A stretch of DNA of 5,086 bases from Betaproteobacteria bacterium. Lineage in GTDB: Bacteria; Pseudomonadota; Gammaproteobacteria; Burkholderiales; SG8-39. Of this stretch, positions 1 to 5,086 are shown piece after piece. Within the stretch, counting starts at the first letter, position 1; every line of letters starts with the position of its first letter. The stretch lies in contig JAABQT010000141.1 in NCBI GenBank assembly GCA_011391295.1, positions 1-5,086 of the forward strand. The letters are read 5' to 3'. A model generated the notes under the pieces. That model worked only from the letters and a program-made list of their open reading frames with translations, had not been told where the DNA came from and did not search any database. The position numbers and the translations under genes were made by a program.

Positions 1-429
1 CACCTTGATCTGCATTTCCAGCTTGCCGCCGGCCGCCAGGTTGGCGATCACGTGCGCCGGATTGACGATCTCCACGTCGTGCGAGGGCTCGATGTCCGCG
101 GCCGTCACCGGCCCCTCGCCCTTCTTCTTCAGAGTGAGCAGCGCTTCCTGACGGTTGTGCAGCAGGAACACGATGCCCTTGAGGTTGAGCAGAATGTCGA
201 CCACGTCCTCGCGCACGCCGTCCATGGTCGAGTACTCGTGCACCACGCCGGCGATCTGCACCTCGGTGGGCGCGTAACCCGGCATGGACGACAGCAGCAC
301 GCGCCGCAGCGAGTTGCCGAGCGTATGGCCGTAGCCGCGCTCGAAAGGCTCCATGGTGACTTTGGCGTGCGAGGGCGACAGGTTCTGCACGTCGACGATG
401 CGCGGCTTGAGAAATCCGGTTTGCGGCAT
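1..429 (-). CDS. rpoA: RNA polymerase alpha subunit, N-terminal part (partial)
   Basis: This is the alpha subunit of RNA polymerase, which dimerises to nucleate assembly of beta and beta'. Its C-terminal domain contacts UP elements and activators. Only the first 143 codons lie in the window; the gene runs off the left edge in frame, so the linker and C-terminal domain are not visible. The ATG at 429 gives [20 protein letters not shown]. The family hallmark follows at about residues 29-50: [23 protein letters not shown], seen here as [15 protein letters not shown] then VLLSSMPG, the dimerisation and assembly core. A second conserved stretch, [20 protein letters not shown], lies near residues 65-84. 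The start is 15 bases after the rpsD stop. Upstream is an A-rich run with only a weak GGGA, so translation may depend on coupling to rpsD or on the unstructured A-rich leader. Identity is essentially certain. Confidence 0.98.
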   Translation of the reverse strand, partial: MPQTGFLKPRIVDVQNLSPSHAKVTMEPFERGYGHTLGNSLRRVLLSSMPGYAPTEVQIAGVVHEYSTMDGVREDVVDILLNLKGIVFLLHNRQEALLTLKKKGEGPVTAADIEPSHDVEIVNPAHVIANLAAGGKLEMQIKV

Positions 430-444
430 TTTCGTTTTTTCCCG

Positions 445-1074
445 TTACTTCGAATACAACTCGATGATCAAACTCTCGTTCACTGTGGAAGGCAGGTCGG
501 CGCGTGCCGGCAGCGACTTGAAGATTCCCTTCATCGCCTTGGCATCGACCTCCAGCCACTCGGGGAAGCCGCGGCTTTCGGCGGCCTCGCTGGCCGCCTT
601 GACGCGCAGCTGCTCCTTCGCCTTGGCGACGACCTCGATCACGTCGCCCGGCCGCACTTGGTAGGAGGGAATGTTGACGCGCTTGCCGTTCACCAGGATG
701 CCGTTGTGGCGCACCACCTGACGCGCCTCGGAGCGCGAGGCGCCGAAGCCCATGCGGTAGGCCATGTTGTCCAGCCGCGTCTCCAGCAGCTGCAGCAGGC
801 GCTCGCCGGTCACGCCCTTGGACCGCGAGGCCTGCGCGTAGGTGTTGCGGAACTGCCGCTCGAGCACCCCATAGGTGCGCCGCAGCTTTTGCTTCTCACG
901 CAGCTGCTTGCCGAAATCGGACAGGCGGCTGCCGCTTTTCTGCCCATGCTGCCCCGGCGCGTAGCTGCGCCGCTCCACGGCGCAGCGGTCGGTGAAGCAT
1001 TTCTCGCCCTTGAGGAACAGCTTCTCGCCCTCGCGGCGGCACTGGCGGCATTTGGGACCGAGGTTTCTGGCCAT
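445..1074 (-). CDS. rpsD: 30S ribosomal protein S4 (zinc-binding form)
   Basis: S4 is a primary 16S rRNA-binding protein that starts assembly of the 30S body. In E. coli it also represses translation of the alpha operon. The 209 residues match the usual length of about 200-210. The N-terminus carries Cys9, Cys12, Cys26 and Cys31 (CX2C-X13-CX4C), the ligand set of the zinc-containing C+ S4 type. The conserved [10 protein letters not shown] follows at about 39-48 and [18 protein letters not shown] at about 58-75. The S4 RNA-binding fold at about 95-160 includes [12 protein letters not shown], the SRSEARQ segment and [16 protein letters not shown], and the protein ends [11 protein letters not shown]. 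The ATG at 1074 is preceded by a perfect AAGGAG (1085-1080) five bases away. The gene lies 18 bases after rpsK and 15 before rpoA, as in the standard alpha operon. The zinc form is not the one I recall for Burkholderia or Neisseria S4. Confidence 0.98.
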   Translation of the reverse strand: MARNLGPKCRQCRREGEKLFLKGEKCFTDRCAVERRSYAPGQHGQKSGSRLSDFGKQLREKQKLRRTYGVLERQFRNTYAQASRSKGVTGERLLQLLETRLDNMAYRMGFGASRSEARQVVRHNGILVNGKRVNIPSYQVRPGDVIEVVAKAKEQLRVKAASEAAESRGFPEWLEVDAKAMKGIFKSLPARADLPSTVNESLIIELYSK

Positions 1075-1092
1075 GCGTTCTCCTTGACTGCT

Positions 1093-1515
1093 TCAGACGC
1101 GCCGGCGCTTGGGCGCGCGGCAGCCGTTGTGCGGGACCGGGGTGACATCCGCAATGCTGGCGATTTTCAGGCCGAGCGCGTTCAGCGCGCGCACCGCGGA
1201 TTCGCGGCCGGGCCCCGGGCCCTTGATGCGCACTTCGATGTTCTTCACGCCGCATTCCTGCGCGCCGCGTCCGGCGCGCTCGGCGGCAACCTGGGCGGCG
1301 AACGGCGTGGACTTGCGCGAACCCTTGAACCCGGCATTGCCGGCCGTGGCCCAGGCCAGCGTATTGCCCTGGCGATCGGTGATGGTGACGATGGTGTTGT
1401 TGAAGGAAGCGTGGACGTGGGCGATGCCCTCGGCCACGTTCTTCTTGACCTTCTTGCGCAAGCGCGCCGACGCGGTCTGCTGCTGCTGCGGGTTGGTCGA
1501 GGTTTTGCTGGCCAT
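1093..1515 (-). CDS. rpsK: 30S ribosomal protein S11
   Basis: S11 sits on the platform of the 30S subunit, contacts S18, S6 and S7 and helps shape the E site and the mRNA exit path. At 140 residues it is slightly longer than the usual 129-133. The extra length is N-terminal, where residues 10-13 are four glutamines encoded by four CAG codons (plus strand CTG repeat at 1477-1488). The body is typical: [52 protein letters not shown] and [16 protein letters not shown]. Near the C-terminus PHNGC retains the Asn-Gly pair (Asn130) known in E. coli S11 as an isoaspartate site. The next residues read CRAPKRRRV, with alanine where CRPPKRRR is usual. The ATG at 1515 has an AGGA seven bases upstream. 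The stop is 18 bases before rpsD. Identity is certain; the N-terminal extension is the only unusual part. Confidence 0.98.
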   Translation of the reverse strand: MASKTSTNPQQQQTASARLRKKVKKNVAEGIAHVHASFNNTIVTITDRQGNTLAWATAGNAGFKGSRKSTPFAAQVAAERAGRGAQECGVKNIEVRIKGPGPGRESAVRALNALGLKIASIADVTPVPHNGCRAPKRRRV

Positions 1516-1536
1516 GGTCGCGTCCTGGTTCCGGGA

Positions 1537-1920
1537 TTAAGCGGCTTTGCCCGCTTGGATGTTCAGTTTGATCGCGGCCTTGCGCGGGCCCTTGCGCGTG
1601 CGGGCATTGGTGCGCGTGCGCTGCCCGCGCACCGGCAGCCCCTTGCGGTGACGCACGCCGCGGTAGCAGCCGAGGTCCATCAGGCGCTTGATCGACATCG
1701 ACACTTCCCGGCGCAGGTCGCCCTCCAGCGTGAGGCGCGTCACCTGCTCGCGCAGTCGCTCCATCTCCGCGTCGCTCAAGTCCTTGATCTTGCGTGTGCG
1801 CTCCACCCCCGCCGCGACGCACAGCGCCTGCGCGCGCGCCCGCCCGACACCGTAGATCGCGGTCAGCGCGATATCGGCGTGCTGGTGGTTCGGAATATTG
1901 ATGCCTGCGATGCGTGCCAT
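1537..1920 (-). CDS. rpsM: 30S ribosomal protein S13
   Basis: S13 sits in the head of the 30S subunit, forms bridges to the 50S (via L5 and 23S rRNA helix 38) and sends its basic C-terminal tail towards the P-site tRNA. The start [20 protein letters not shown] has the IPNHQH form seen in betaproteobacteria. Further hallmarks are a helix-two-turn-helix region ([14 protein letters not shown], about 22-35), [20 protein letters not shown] (about 66-85), [20 protein letters not shown] and ARTRKGP. At 127 residues it is a few longer than the usual 118-121: after GPRK the tail runs on as [13 protein letters not shown]. The ATG at 1920 is the only sensible start. Its ribosome-binding site is weak (GGGA, five bases away, in a GGGATCCC palindrome). 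A strong promoter lies directly upstream, making this the first gene of the alpha transcription unit. The rpsK start is 21 bases after its stop. Confidence 0.98.
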   Translation of the reverse strand: MARIAGINIPNHQHADIALTAIYGVGRARAQALCVAAGVERTRKIKDLSDAEMERLREQVTRLTLEGDLRREVSMSIKRLMDLGCYRGVRHRKGLPVRGQRTRTNARTRKGPRKAAIKLNIQAGKAA

Positions 1921-1941
1921 GGGGATCCCGGGAAACCTGAA

Positions 1942-1971
1942 ATTATACCTGTTCGCTCAAGGCTTTATCAA
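1942..1971 (-). promoter_or_regulatory. Candidate sigma-70 promoter of the alpha operon
   Basis: On the minus strand the sequence reads TTGATA (1971-1966), 18 bases, then TATAAT (1947-1942). This is a perfect -10 hexamer and a -35 with one mismatch to TTGACA, within one base of the ideal spacing, in an otherwise very GC-rich region. The -35 box contains the TGA stop codon of rpmJ (1970-1968). Transcription should begin around 1938-1934, leaving a leader of about 14-18 bases before the rpsM ATG. E. coli has its alpha-operon promoter at the same gene junction, which supports the call. Promoter activity itself is inferred, not shown. Confidence 0.8.
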
Positions 1972-2081
1972 CCCTGGCGTTGCTTGTGACGCGGGTTCGT
2001 GCAAATCACGCGCACCACGCGTTTACGCCGCACGATCTTGCACTTGCGGCAGATTCTCTTCACCGATGCCATCACTTTCAT
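1968..2081 (-). CDS. rpmJ: 50S ribosomal protein L36 (zinc-binding form)
   Basis: L36 is the smallest 50S protein and binds 23S rRNA near the base of the L7/L12 stalk region. The 37 residues begin [20 protein letters not shown] and end [16 protein letters not shown], the normal length and ending for the family. Cys11, Cys14, Cys27 and His32 form the CX2C-X12-CX4H zinc ribbon, so this is the C+ type. The frame is open further upstream, but the ATG at 2081 is fixed by a perfect AAGGAG seven bases before it and by homology; longer starts would run back into the secY end. It begins 29 bases after the secY stop and its own stop lies inside the -35 box of the rpsM promoter. Residue 4 is Met where Arg is common in relatives (MKVRASVK), a minor change. 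No infA gene separates it from secY. Confidence 0.97.
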   Translation of the reverse strand: MKVMASVKRICRKCKIVRRKRVVRVICTNPRHKQRQG

Positions 2082-2088
2082 GATCCTG

Positions 2089-2094
2089 CTCCTT
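2089..2094 (-). promoter_or_regulatory. Ribosome-binding site of rpmJ
   Basis: AAGGAG on the minus strand, seven bases before the ATG at 2081. It is one of the strongest Shine-Dalgarno matches in the window and settles the rpmJ start, because the same frame is open upstream as far as about 2297. It lies four bases downstream of the secY-stop hairpin, so the hairpin as drawn leaves it unpaired. Confidence 0.85.
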
Positions 2095-2098
2095 GTGT

Positions 2099-2126
2099 CT
2101 TGCCGCGCCCTCAGGGCACGGGCAAG
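2099..2126 (-). other. RNA hairpin at the secY stop / rpmJ leader
   Basis: In the mRNA (minus) strand, CUUGCC (2126-2121), a single bulged C (2120) and GUGCCC (2119-2114) pair with GGGCGC (2110-2105) and GGCAAG (2104-2099). The triloop UGA (2113-2111) is exactly the secY stop codon. This gives 12 base pairs with one G-U wobble. The wobble works only in the mRNA; the plus strand would have a C-A mismatch. No U-run follows (the next bases are ACACAAGGAG), so it does not look like an intrinsic terminator. It could be a 3'-stabilising or processing element, or a translation-coupling structure opened by ribosomes finishing secY. The pairing is seen; the function is inference. Confidence 0.6.
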
Positions 2127-3433
2127 CCGCCCTTGAAGCTCGCCTTGCGCAACAGGCTCTCGTACTGATGTGTCATGACGTACGCCTGGACCTGCGACAT
2201 GAAGTCCATCGTCACCACCACGATGATCAACAGCGACGTGCCGCCGAAGTAAAACGGCACGTTCCAGCGCAGGATCAGGAATTCCGGAAGCAGGCACACC
2301 AGCGTGACATAGATCGCGCCCGCCAGCGTCAGCCGCGTGAGGATCTTCTCCACATAGCGCGAAGTCTGCTCACCGGGGCGGATCCCTGGCACGAATGCGC
2401 CGGACTTCTTCAGGTTGTCCGCCGTTTCTTTCGGGTTGTACTGCAGCGCAGTGTAGAAAAAGCAGAAGAACACGATCAGCCCGGCGTACAACAGCACGTA
2501 GATCGGCTGGCCGGGAGTCATCGTCGCGGCGATGTCGCGCAGCCAGACCATGCCTTCGGCCGTGCCGAACCACCCCAGCAGCGTGGCCGGGAACAGGATC
2601 AGGGAAGAGGCGAAGATCGGCGGGATCACGCCCGCCATGTTCAGCTTGAACGGCAGGTGCGAGCTCTGGCCGCCGTAGACGCGGTTGCCGACCTGGCGCT
2701 TGGCGTAATTGACCAGGATCTTGCGCTGCCCGCGCTCCACGAAACACACCACCGCGGTGACCGCGAGCACCGCCGCGGCGATGAACAGCGCGGTGAGCGG
2801 GTGCATGGCGCCGGTACGCACCAGCTCCAGCGTCCCGGCGATCGCCTGCGGCAGTCCGGCGGCGATGCCAGCAAAAATGATGATTGAAATGCCGTTGCCC
2901 AGGCCGCGCTCGGTGATCTGCTCGCCGAGCCACATGAGGAACATGGTGCCAGTGACCAGGGTGGTCACCGTCGTGATGCGAAACATCAGCCCGGGATCGA
3001 GCACCAGACCCTGCTGGGACTCGAGTGCGAACGAAATGCCGAAGGCCTGGAACAGCGCCAGCCCCAACGTGCCGTAGCGCGTGTACTGGGTGATCTTGCG
3101 GCGGCCCGTCTCGCCCTCCTTGCGCAGCTGCTCCAGCTGCGGGCTGACCGCGGTCATCAACTGCATGATGATCGAGGCGGAGATGTAGGGCATGATGCCG
3201 AGCGCGAAAATGGTGAAGCGCGACAGCGCGCCGCCCGAGAACATGTTGAACATGCCCAGGATGCCGCCCTGCTGGCTCTTGAACAGGTCGGCAAGCACGT
3301 TCGGGTCGATCCCGGGCACCGGGATGTGGGCGCCGAGGCGGAATACCACCAGCGCGCCCAGCATGAACAGCAGGCGCCGCTTCAGGTCGCCATAGCGCCC
3401 GGTCTTGCCCGCGGATGCAAGCGTGGTTGCCAA
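2111..3433 (-). CDS. secY: Protein translocase channel subunit SecY
   Basis: SecY is the pore of the inner-membrane SecYEG translocon, passing unfolded proteins driven by SecA or by docked ribosomes. The 440 residues match the family, with ten hydrophobic segments beginning near 21-41, 73-93, 118-136, 150-170, 182-202, 213-232, 267-289, 310-330, 365-385 and 395-412. The plug region [20 protein letters not shown] lies near 54-73, followed by [19 protein letters not shown]. Other landmarks are [14 protein letters not shown] (about 170-183), [18 protein letters not shown] (about 233-250), and the cytosolic loop [16 protein letters not shown], where Arg352 corresponds to the SecA-critical Arg357 of E. 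coli. The start is a TTG at 3433: the in-frame rplO TAA is only two codons upstream and the first downstream ATG (codon 24) would cut into the first membrane segment. AAGGA at 3448-3444 serves it. The gene lies 6 bases after rplO. Confidence 0.98.
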   Translation of the reverse strand: MATTLASAGKTGRYGDLKRRLLFMLGALVVFRLGAHIPVPGIDPNVLADLFKSQQGGILGMFNMFSGGALSRFTIFALGIMPYISASIIMQLMTAVSPQLEQLRKEGETGRRKITQYTRYGTLGLALFQAFGISFALESQQGLVLDPGLMFRITTVTTLVTGTMFLMWLGEQITERGLGNGISIIIFAGIAAGLPQAIAGTLELVRTGAMHPLTALFIAAAVLAVTAVVCFVERGQRKILVNYAKRQVGNRVYGGQSSHLPFKLNMAGVIPPIFASSLILFPATLLGWFGTAEGMVWLRDIAATMTPGQPIYVLLYAGLIVFFCFFYTALQYNPKETADNLKKSGAFVPGIRPGEQTSRYVEKILTRLTLAGAIYVTLVCLLPEFLILRWNVPFYFGGTSLLIIVVVTMDFMSQVQAYVMTHQYESLLRKASFKGGLPVP

Positions 3434-3439
3434 ACCCGG

Positions 3440-3916
3440 TTATTCCTTGGCCGCCTGCGGTGCGACTTCCGCCGCCTCGGGCAGATCCTCGATTTTGCCG
3501 CCGGCCGCCTCGATCGCCGCGCGCGCGCCCTTGCTGACCTTCACGCCCTTGAGCGTCAGCTTGCGCGACAGCTTGCCGGAGAGGATCACCTTGGCCACCT
3601 TCACGTCGCGCGGCACGATGCCCGCGGACTTGAGCGCGGCGAGATCGATATCGTCCGCTTCCATGGTCTGCAGTTCGGACAGGCGCACTTCCGCGTAATG
3701 CGTACGCGTGGGAGAAGCGAAGCCGCGTTTGGGCAGGCGCCGATGCAGGGGCATCTGGCCGCCCTCGAAACCGACCTTGTGATAACCACCCGAACGCGCG
3801 CGCTGGCCCTTGTGGCCGCGGCCCGCGGTCTTGCCCCAGCCCGAGCCGACGCCGCGGCCCACGCGGTGGCGCGACTTCTTCGACCCCGCGGCGGGTTTAA
3901 GTGTATTGAGACGCAT
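3440..3916 (-). CDS. rplO: 50S ribosomal protein L15
   Basis: L15 is an assembly protein of the 50S subunit whose long N-terminal extension threads into 23S rRNA. The start [20 protein letters not shown] is followed by the glycine- and basic-rich signature at about 20-44 ([20 protein letters not shown] and beyond) and [15 protein letters not shown] at about 52-66. The C-terminal globular domain has [20 protein letters not shown] and [13 protein letters not shown]. At 158 residues it is about 14 longer than E. coli L15. The surplus is an Ala/Glu-rich C-terminal tail after [10 protein letters not shown]. Trp27 stands where Leu is usual (GSGLGKT). The ATG at 3916 is only three bases after the rpmD stop and has a poor Shine-Dalgarno, so translational coupling to rpmD is likely. 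The stop is six bases before secY. Confidence 0.98.
   Translation of the reverse strand: MRLNTLKPAAGSKKSRHRVGRGVGSGWGKTAGRGHKGQRARSGGYHKVGFEGGQMPLHRRLPKRGFASPTRTHYAEVRLSELQTMEADDIDLAALKSAGIVPRDVKVAKVILSGKLSRKLTLKGVKVSKGARAAIEAAGGKIEDLPEAAEVAPQAAKE
3444..3448 (-). promoter_or_regulatory. Ribosome-binding site for the TTG start of secY
   Basis: AAGGA on the minus strand lies inside the last codons of rplO, ten bases before the secY TTG. It supports TTG as the real initiation codon. Its position implies that ribosomes terminating on rplO would hand over to secY. Confidence 0.65.
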
Positions 3917-3919
3917 GGT

Positions 3920-4102
3920 TCAGTTCTCGATCCGTACGAGATAAAAGACGCTGTCGATCATGCCGCGCACCGCCGGGGTGTCGAGCACCTCGACGGTCTG
4001 GTGCATCCTGCGCAGACCCAGGCCGCGCACCGTCGCGCGATGGGCCGTCTTGCACCCGGCCGTGCTCTTCACGAGTTTCACCTTGATTTTCTTGTCCGCC
4101 AT
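3920..4102 (-). CDS. rpmD: 50S ribosomal protein L30
   Basis: L30 is a small 50S protein at the periphery near 5S rRNA. At 60 residues it has the normal bacterial length. It opens [20 protein letters not shown] and has the family core [20 protein letters not shown] (about 23-42), then [18 protein letters not shown] with the hydrophobic VRIE-type ending. The ATG at 4102 is nine bases after the rpsE stop. An AAAGG overlapping that TAA lies six bases upstream of the ATG, which fits coupled translation. The order S5-L30-L15 is the standard spc arrangement, and nothing in the gene is unusual. Confidence 0.98.
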   Translation of the reverse strand: MADKKIKVKLVKSTAGCKTAHRATVRGLGLRRMHQTVEVLDTPAVRGMIDSVFYLVRIEN

Positions 4103-4111
4103 GGCGCGCCT

Positions 4112-4633
4112 TTACGAAAAGATGTCCTCGACCTTTTTCCCGCGCTTGGCCGCGATCTGCGCGGGCGTGTTCATCGCCTGCAGTCCCTGCAGAGTCGCCC
4201 GCACCACGTTGTAGGGGTTGGTCGAGCCGAAGCATTTCGCGAGGACGTTGGTAACGCCCATCACCTCGAACACGGCGCGCATCGGCCCGCCGGCGATGAT
4301 CCCCGTGCCTTCGTGCGCCGGCTGCATCAGCACCGTGGCCGCGCCGTGGTGGCCGATCACCGTGTGGTGCAGCGTGCCATTCTTGAGTTTGACCTTGAAC
4401 AGTTTTTGCCGCGCCTCTTCCATCGCCTTTTGCACCGCGACCGGCACCTCGCGCGCCTTGCCCTTGCCCATGCCGATGCCGCCGTCGCCGTCGCCAACCA
4501 CCGTGAGCGCGGCGAAGCCGAGCACGCGACCGCCCTTCACCACCTTGGTGACGCGGTTCACCGAGATCATCTTTTCGCGCAGGCCATCGGAGCGCTCTTC
4601 GCTCTTTTGCATTCTTGGCTTCATTTTCGCCAT
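4112..4633 (-). CDS. rpsE: 30S ribosomal protein S5
   Basis: S5 lies on the solvent side of the 30S at the head-body junction, supports decoding fidelity and forms part of the mRNA entry channel. At 173 residues it is close to the usual 166-175. The N-terminal double-stranded-RNA-binding-like domain contains [20 protein letters not shown] (about 19-38) and [20 protein letters not shown]. The VKGGR loop, where spectinomycin-resistance changes are known in E. coli S5, is intact. The C-terminal domain has [20 protein letters not shown] and [20 protein letters not shown], then KRGKKVEDI at the end. The ATG at 4633 is ten bases after the rplR stop, with GAGG overlapping that TGA eight bases upstream. 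Identity is certain. Confidence 0.98.
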   Translation of the reverse strand: MAKMKPRMQKSEERSDGLREKMISVNRVTKVVKGGRVLGFAALTVVGDGDGGIGMGKGKAREVPVAVQKAMEEARQKLFKVKLKNGTLHHTVIGHHGAATVLMQPAHEGTGIIAGGPMRAVFEVMGVTNVLAKCFGSTNPYNVVRATLQGLQAMNTPAQIAAKRGKKVEDIFS

Positions 4634-4643
4634 GCTGTGATCC

Positions 4644-5000
4644 TCAGAACTTGAGGCCGCCCGCGCGGGCAGCCTCGGCGAGCGCTTTCACGCGCCCGTG
4701 GTAACGGTACCCGGAACGGTCGAACGCGACCGTCTCGATGCCAGCCTGCCTGGCCTTTTGCGCGATGCGCGCCCCCACTGTCTCGGCGGCCTTGCGGTTG
4801 CCGCCGTTCTTGAGCGACGCGCGCACTTCCTTCTCCACGGAAGACGCGGTCGCCAGCACCTTGTCGCCGGCGCCGGAGGTGATCTGCGCATAGATGTGGC
4901 TGTTGGTGCGGTGCACGGTCAGGCGCACGGCGCCGAGCTCGCGGATCTTCAATCGCGTCTGACGCGCGCGGCGCAGCCGCGCTAGGTTCTTGTCGACCAT
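4644..5000 (-). CDS. rplR: 50S ribosomal protein L18
   Basis: L18 binds 5S rRNA together with L5 and L25 and anchors it in the central protuberance of the 50S subunit. The 118 residues are of normal length. The basic N-terminus ([19 protein letters not shown]) is followed by the family signature [15 protein letters not shown] at about 26-40. Further on come [34 protein letters not shown] and the ending [20 protein letters not shown], then AGGLKF. These are the conserved 5S-contact and core strands. The ATG at 5000 has GGAG six bases upstream and sits 11 bases after the rplF stop. No deviation from the family is evident. Confidence 0.98.
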   Translation of the reverse strand: MVDKNLARLRRARQTRLKIRELGAVRLTVHRTNSHIYAQITSGAGDKVLATASSVEKEVRASLKNGGNRKAAETVGARIAQKARQAGIETVAFDRSGYRYHGRVKALAEAARAGGLKF

Positions 5001-5011
5001 GGTGGGCTCCG

Positions 5012-5086
5012 TTACTTCTTCTTCGTCTCTTTCAAGACGATTTGCTCGTTGGCGTAGCGCACGCCCTTGCCCTTGTAGGGCTCGGG
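5012..5086 (-). CDS. rplF: 50S ribosomal protein L6, C-terminal end (partial)
   Basis: Only the last 24 codons and the TAA are in the window; the gene continues beyond the right edge. The visible peptide is [20 protein letters not shown] followed by TKKK. The [11 protein letters not shown] string is the hallmark of the L6 C-terminus, which binds 23S rRNA near the sarcin-ricin loop and the factor-binding region. L6 immediately upstream of L18 is the standard spc-operon order, which confirms the call despite the short fragment. The stop is 11 bases before the rplR start. Confidence 0.95.
   Translation of the reverse strand, partial: PEPYKGKGVRYANEQIVLKETKKK

Noticed and set aside
896..1822. 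308-codon minus-strand frame overlapping rpsM, rpsK and rpsD
   Set aside because: An out-of-frame shadow spanning the gene junctions. Its protein is low-complexity, while the alternative frames give perfect ribosomal proteins.
1921..1932. Adjoining BamHI and SmaI sites resembling a cloning polylinker
   Set aside because: The flanks are continuous operon sequence (promoter and rpsM start), and the order and spacing differ from common vector linkers. A chance GC-rich palindrome.
52..1989. 645-codon open frame on the plus strand opposite rpoA, rpsD, rpsK and rpsM
   Set aside because: It is exactly antisense to four certain ribosomal/RNA polymerase genes. Its His/Arg/Ala-rich composition is what GC-rich codon bias produces on the opposite strand, and there is no recognisable domain.
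2099..2126. Intrinsic terminator between secY and rpmJ
   Set aside because: The stem is strong but is followed by ACACAAGGAG rather than a U-run, so it is reported as a hairpin of unknown role.
1968..2297. Longer 109-residue version of the rpmJ frame
   Set aside because: The upstream part lies within the secY coding end. L36 is universally about 37-38 residues, and the AAGGAG at 2094-2089 fixes the start at 2081.
2093..2887. 264-codon plus-strand open frame opposite secY
   Set aside because: Antisense shadow with Gln/Arg/His-rich composition, complementary to conserved SecY codons; no ribosome-binding site or domain supports it.
3326..4654. 442-codon open frame on the plus strand opposite rplO, rpmD and rpsE
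   Set aside because: Antisense shadow of three certain genes, with Arg/His/Ala-rich low-complexity composition and no family resemblance.
1..5086. A previously undescribed gene system or mobile element
   Set aside because: The whole window is accounted for by a standard, syntenic ribosomal-protein operon with gaps of at most 47 bases. I saw no repeats, inverted termini, array or foreign gene.

Overview
The window is a stretch of the conserved ribosomal-protein superoperon (3' part of the spc operon followed by the alpha operon). Every gene is on the minus strand. In transcription order (right to left) they are rplF (3' end only), rplR, rpsE, rpmD, rplO, secY, rpmJ, rpsM, rpsK, rpsD and rpoA (5' 143 codons only). 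All intact genes read through without frameshifts. Junctions are 3 to 47 bases, so no gene-free stretch reaches 300 bases.

The organism is most likely a GC-rich betaproteobacterium. By eye the DNA is roughly 60-65% GC. S13 opens with the NIPNHQH string typical of that class, and SecY, S11 and S5 read like Burkholderiales/Nitrosomonadales proteins. S4 is the four-cysteine zinc form rather than the cysteine-poor form I recall from Burkholderia and Neisseria, which leans towards a Nitrosomonadales- or Rhodocyclales-like lineage. No genus can be named from this.

Layout: 5086-3440 carries the large-subunit and S5 genes (L6, L18, S5, L30, L15). 3433-2111 is SecY, the core of the protein-export channel. 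2081-1968 is L36. 1920-445 carries the 30S proteins S13, S11 and S4. 429-1 starts the RNA polymerase alpha subunit. The genes are co-transcribed to keep ribosome assembly, membrane-protein export and RNA polymerase supply in step.

I see no mobile element, CRISPR array, tRNA or new gene system. The points worth a second look are local: a near-consensus sigma-70 promoter at the rpmJ/rpsM junction whose -35 box contains the rpmJ stop codon and which leaves only a very short leader; a 12-bp RNA hairpin with the secY stop codon as its loop; a TTG start for secY; the absence of infA between secY and rpmJ; zinc-binding forms of both S4 and L36; and unusual termini on S11, S13 and L15.
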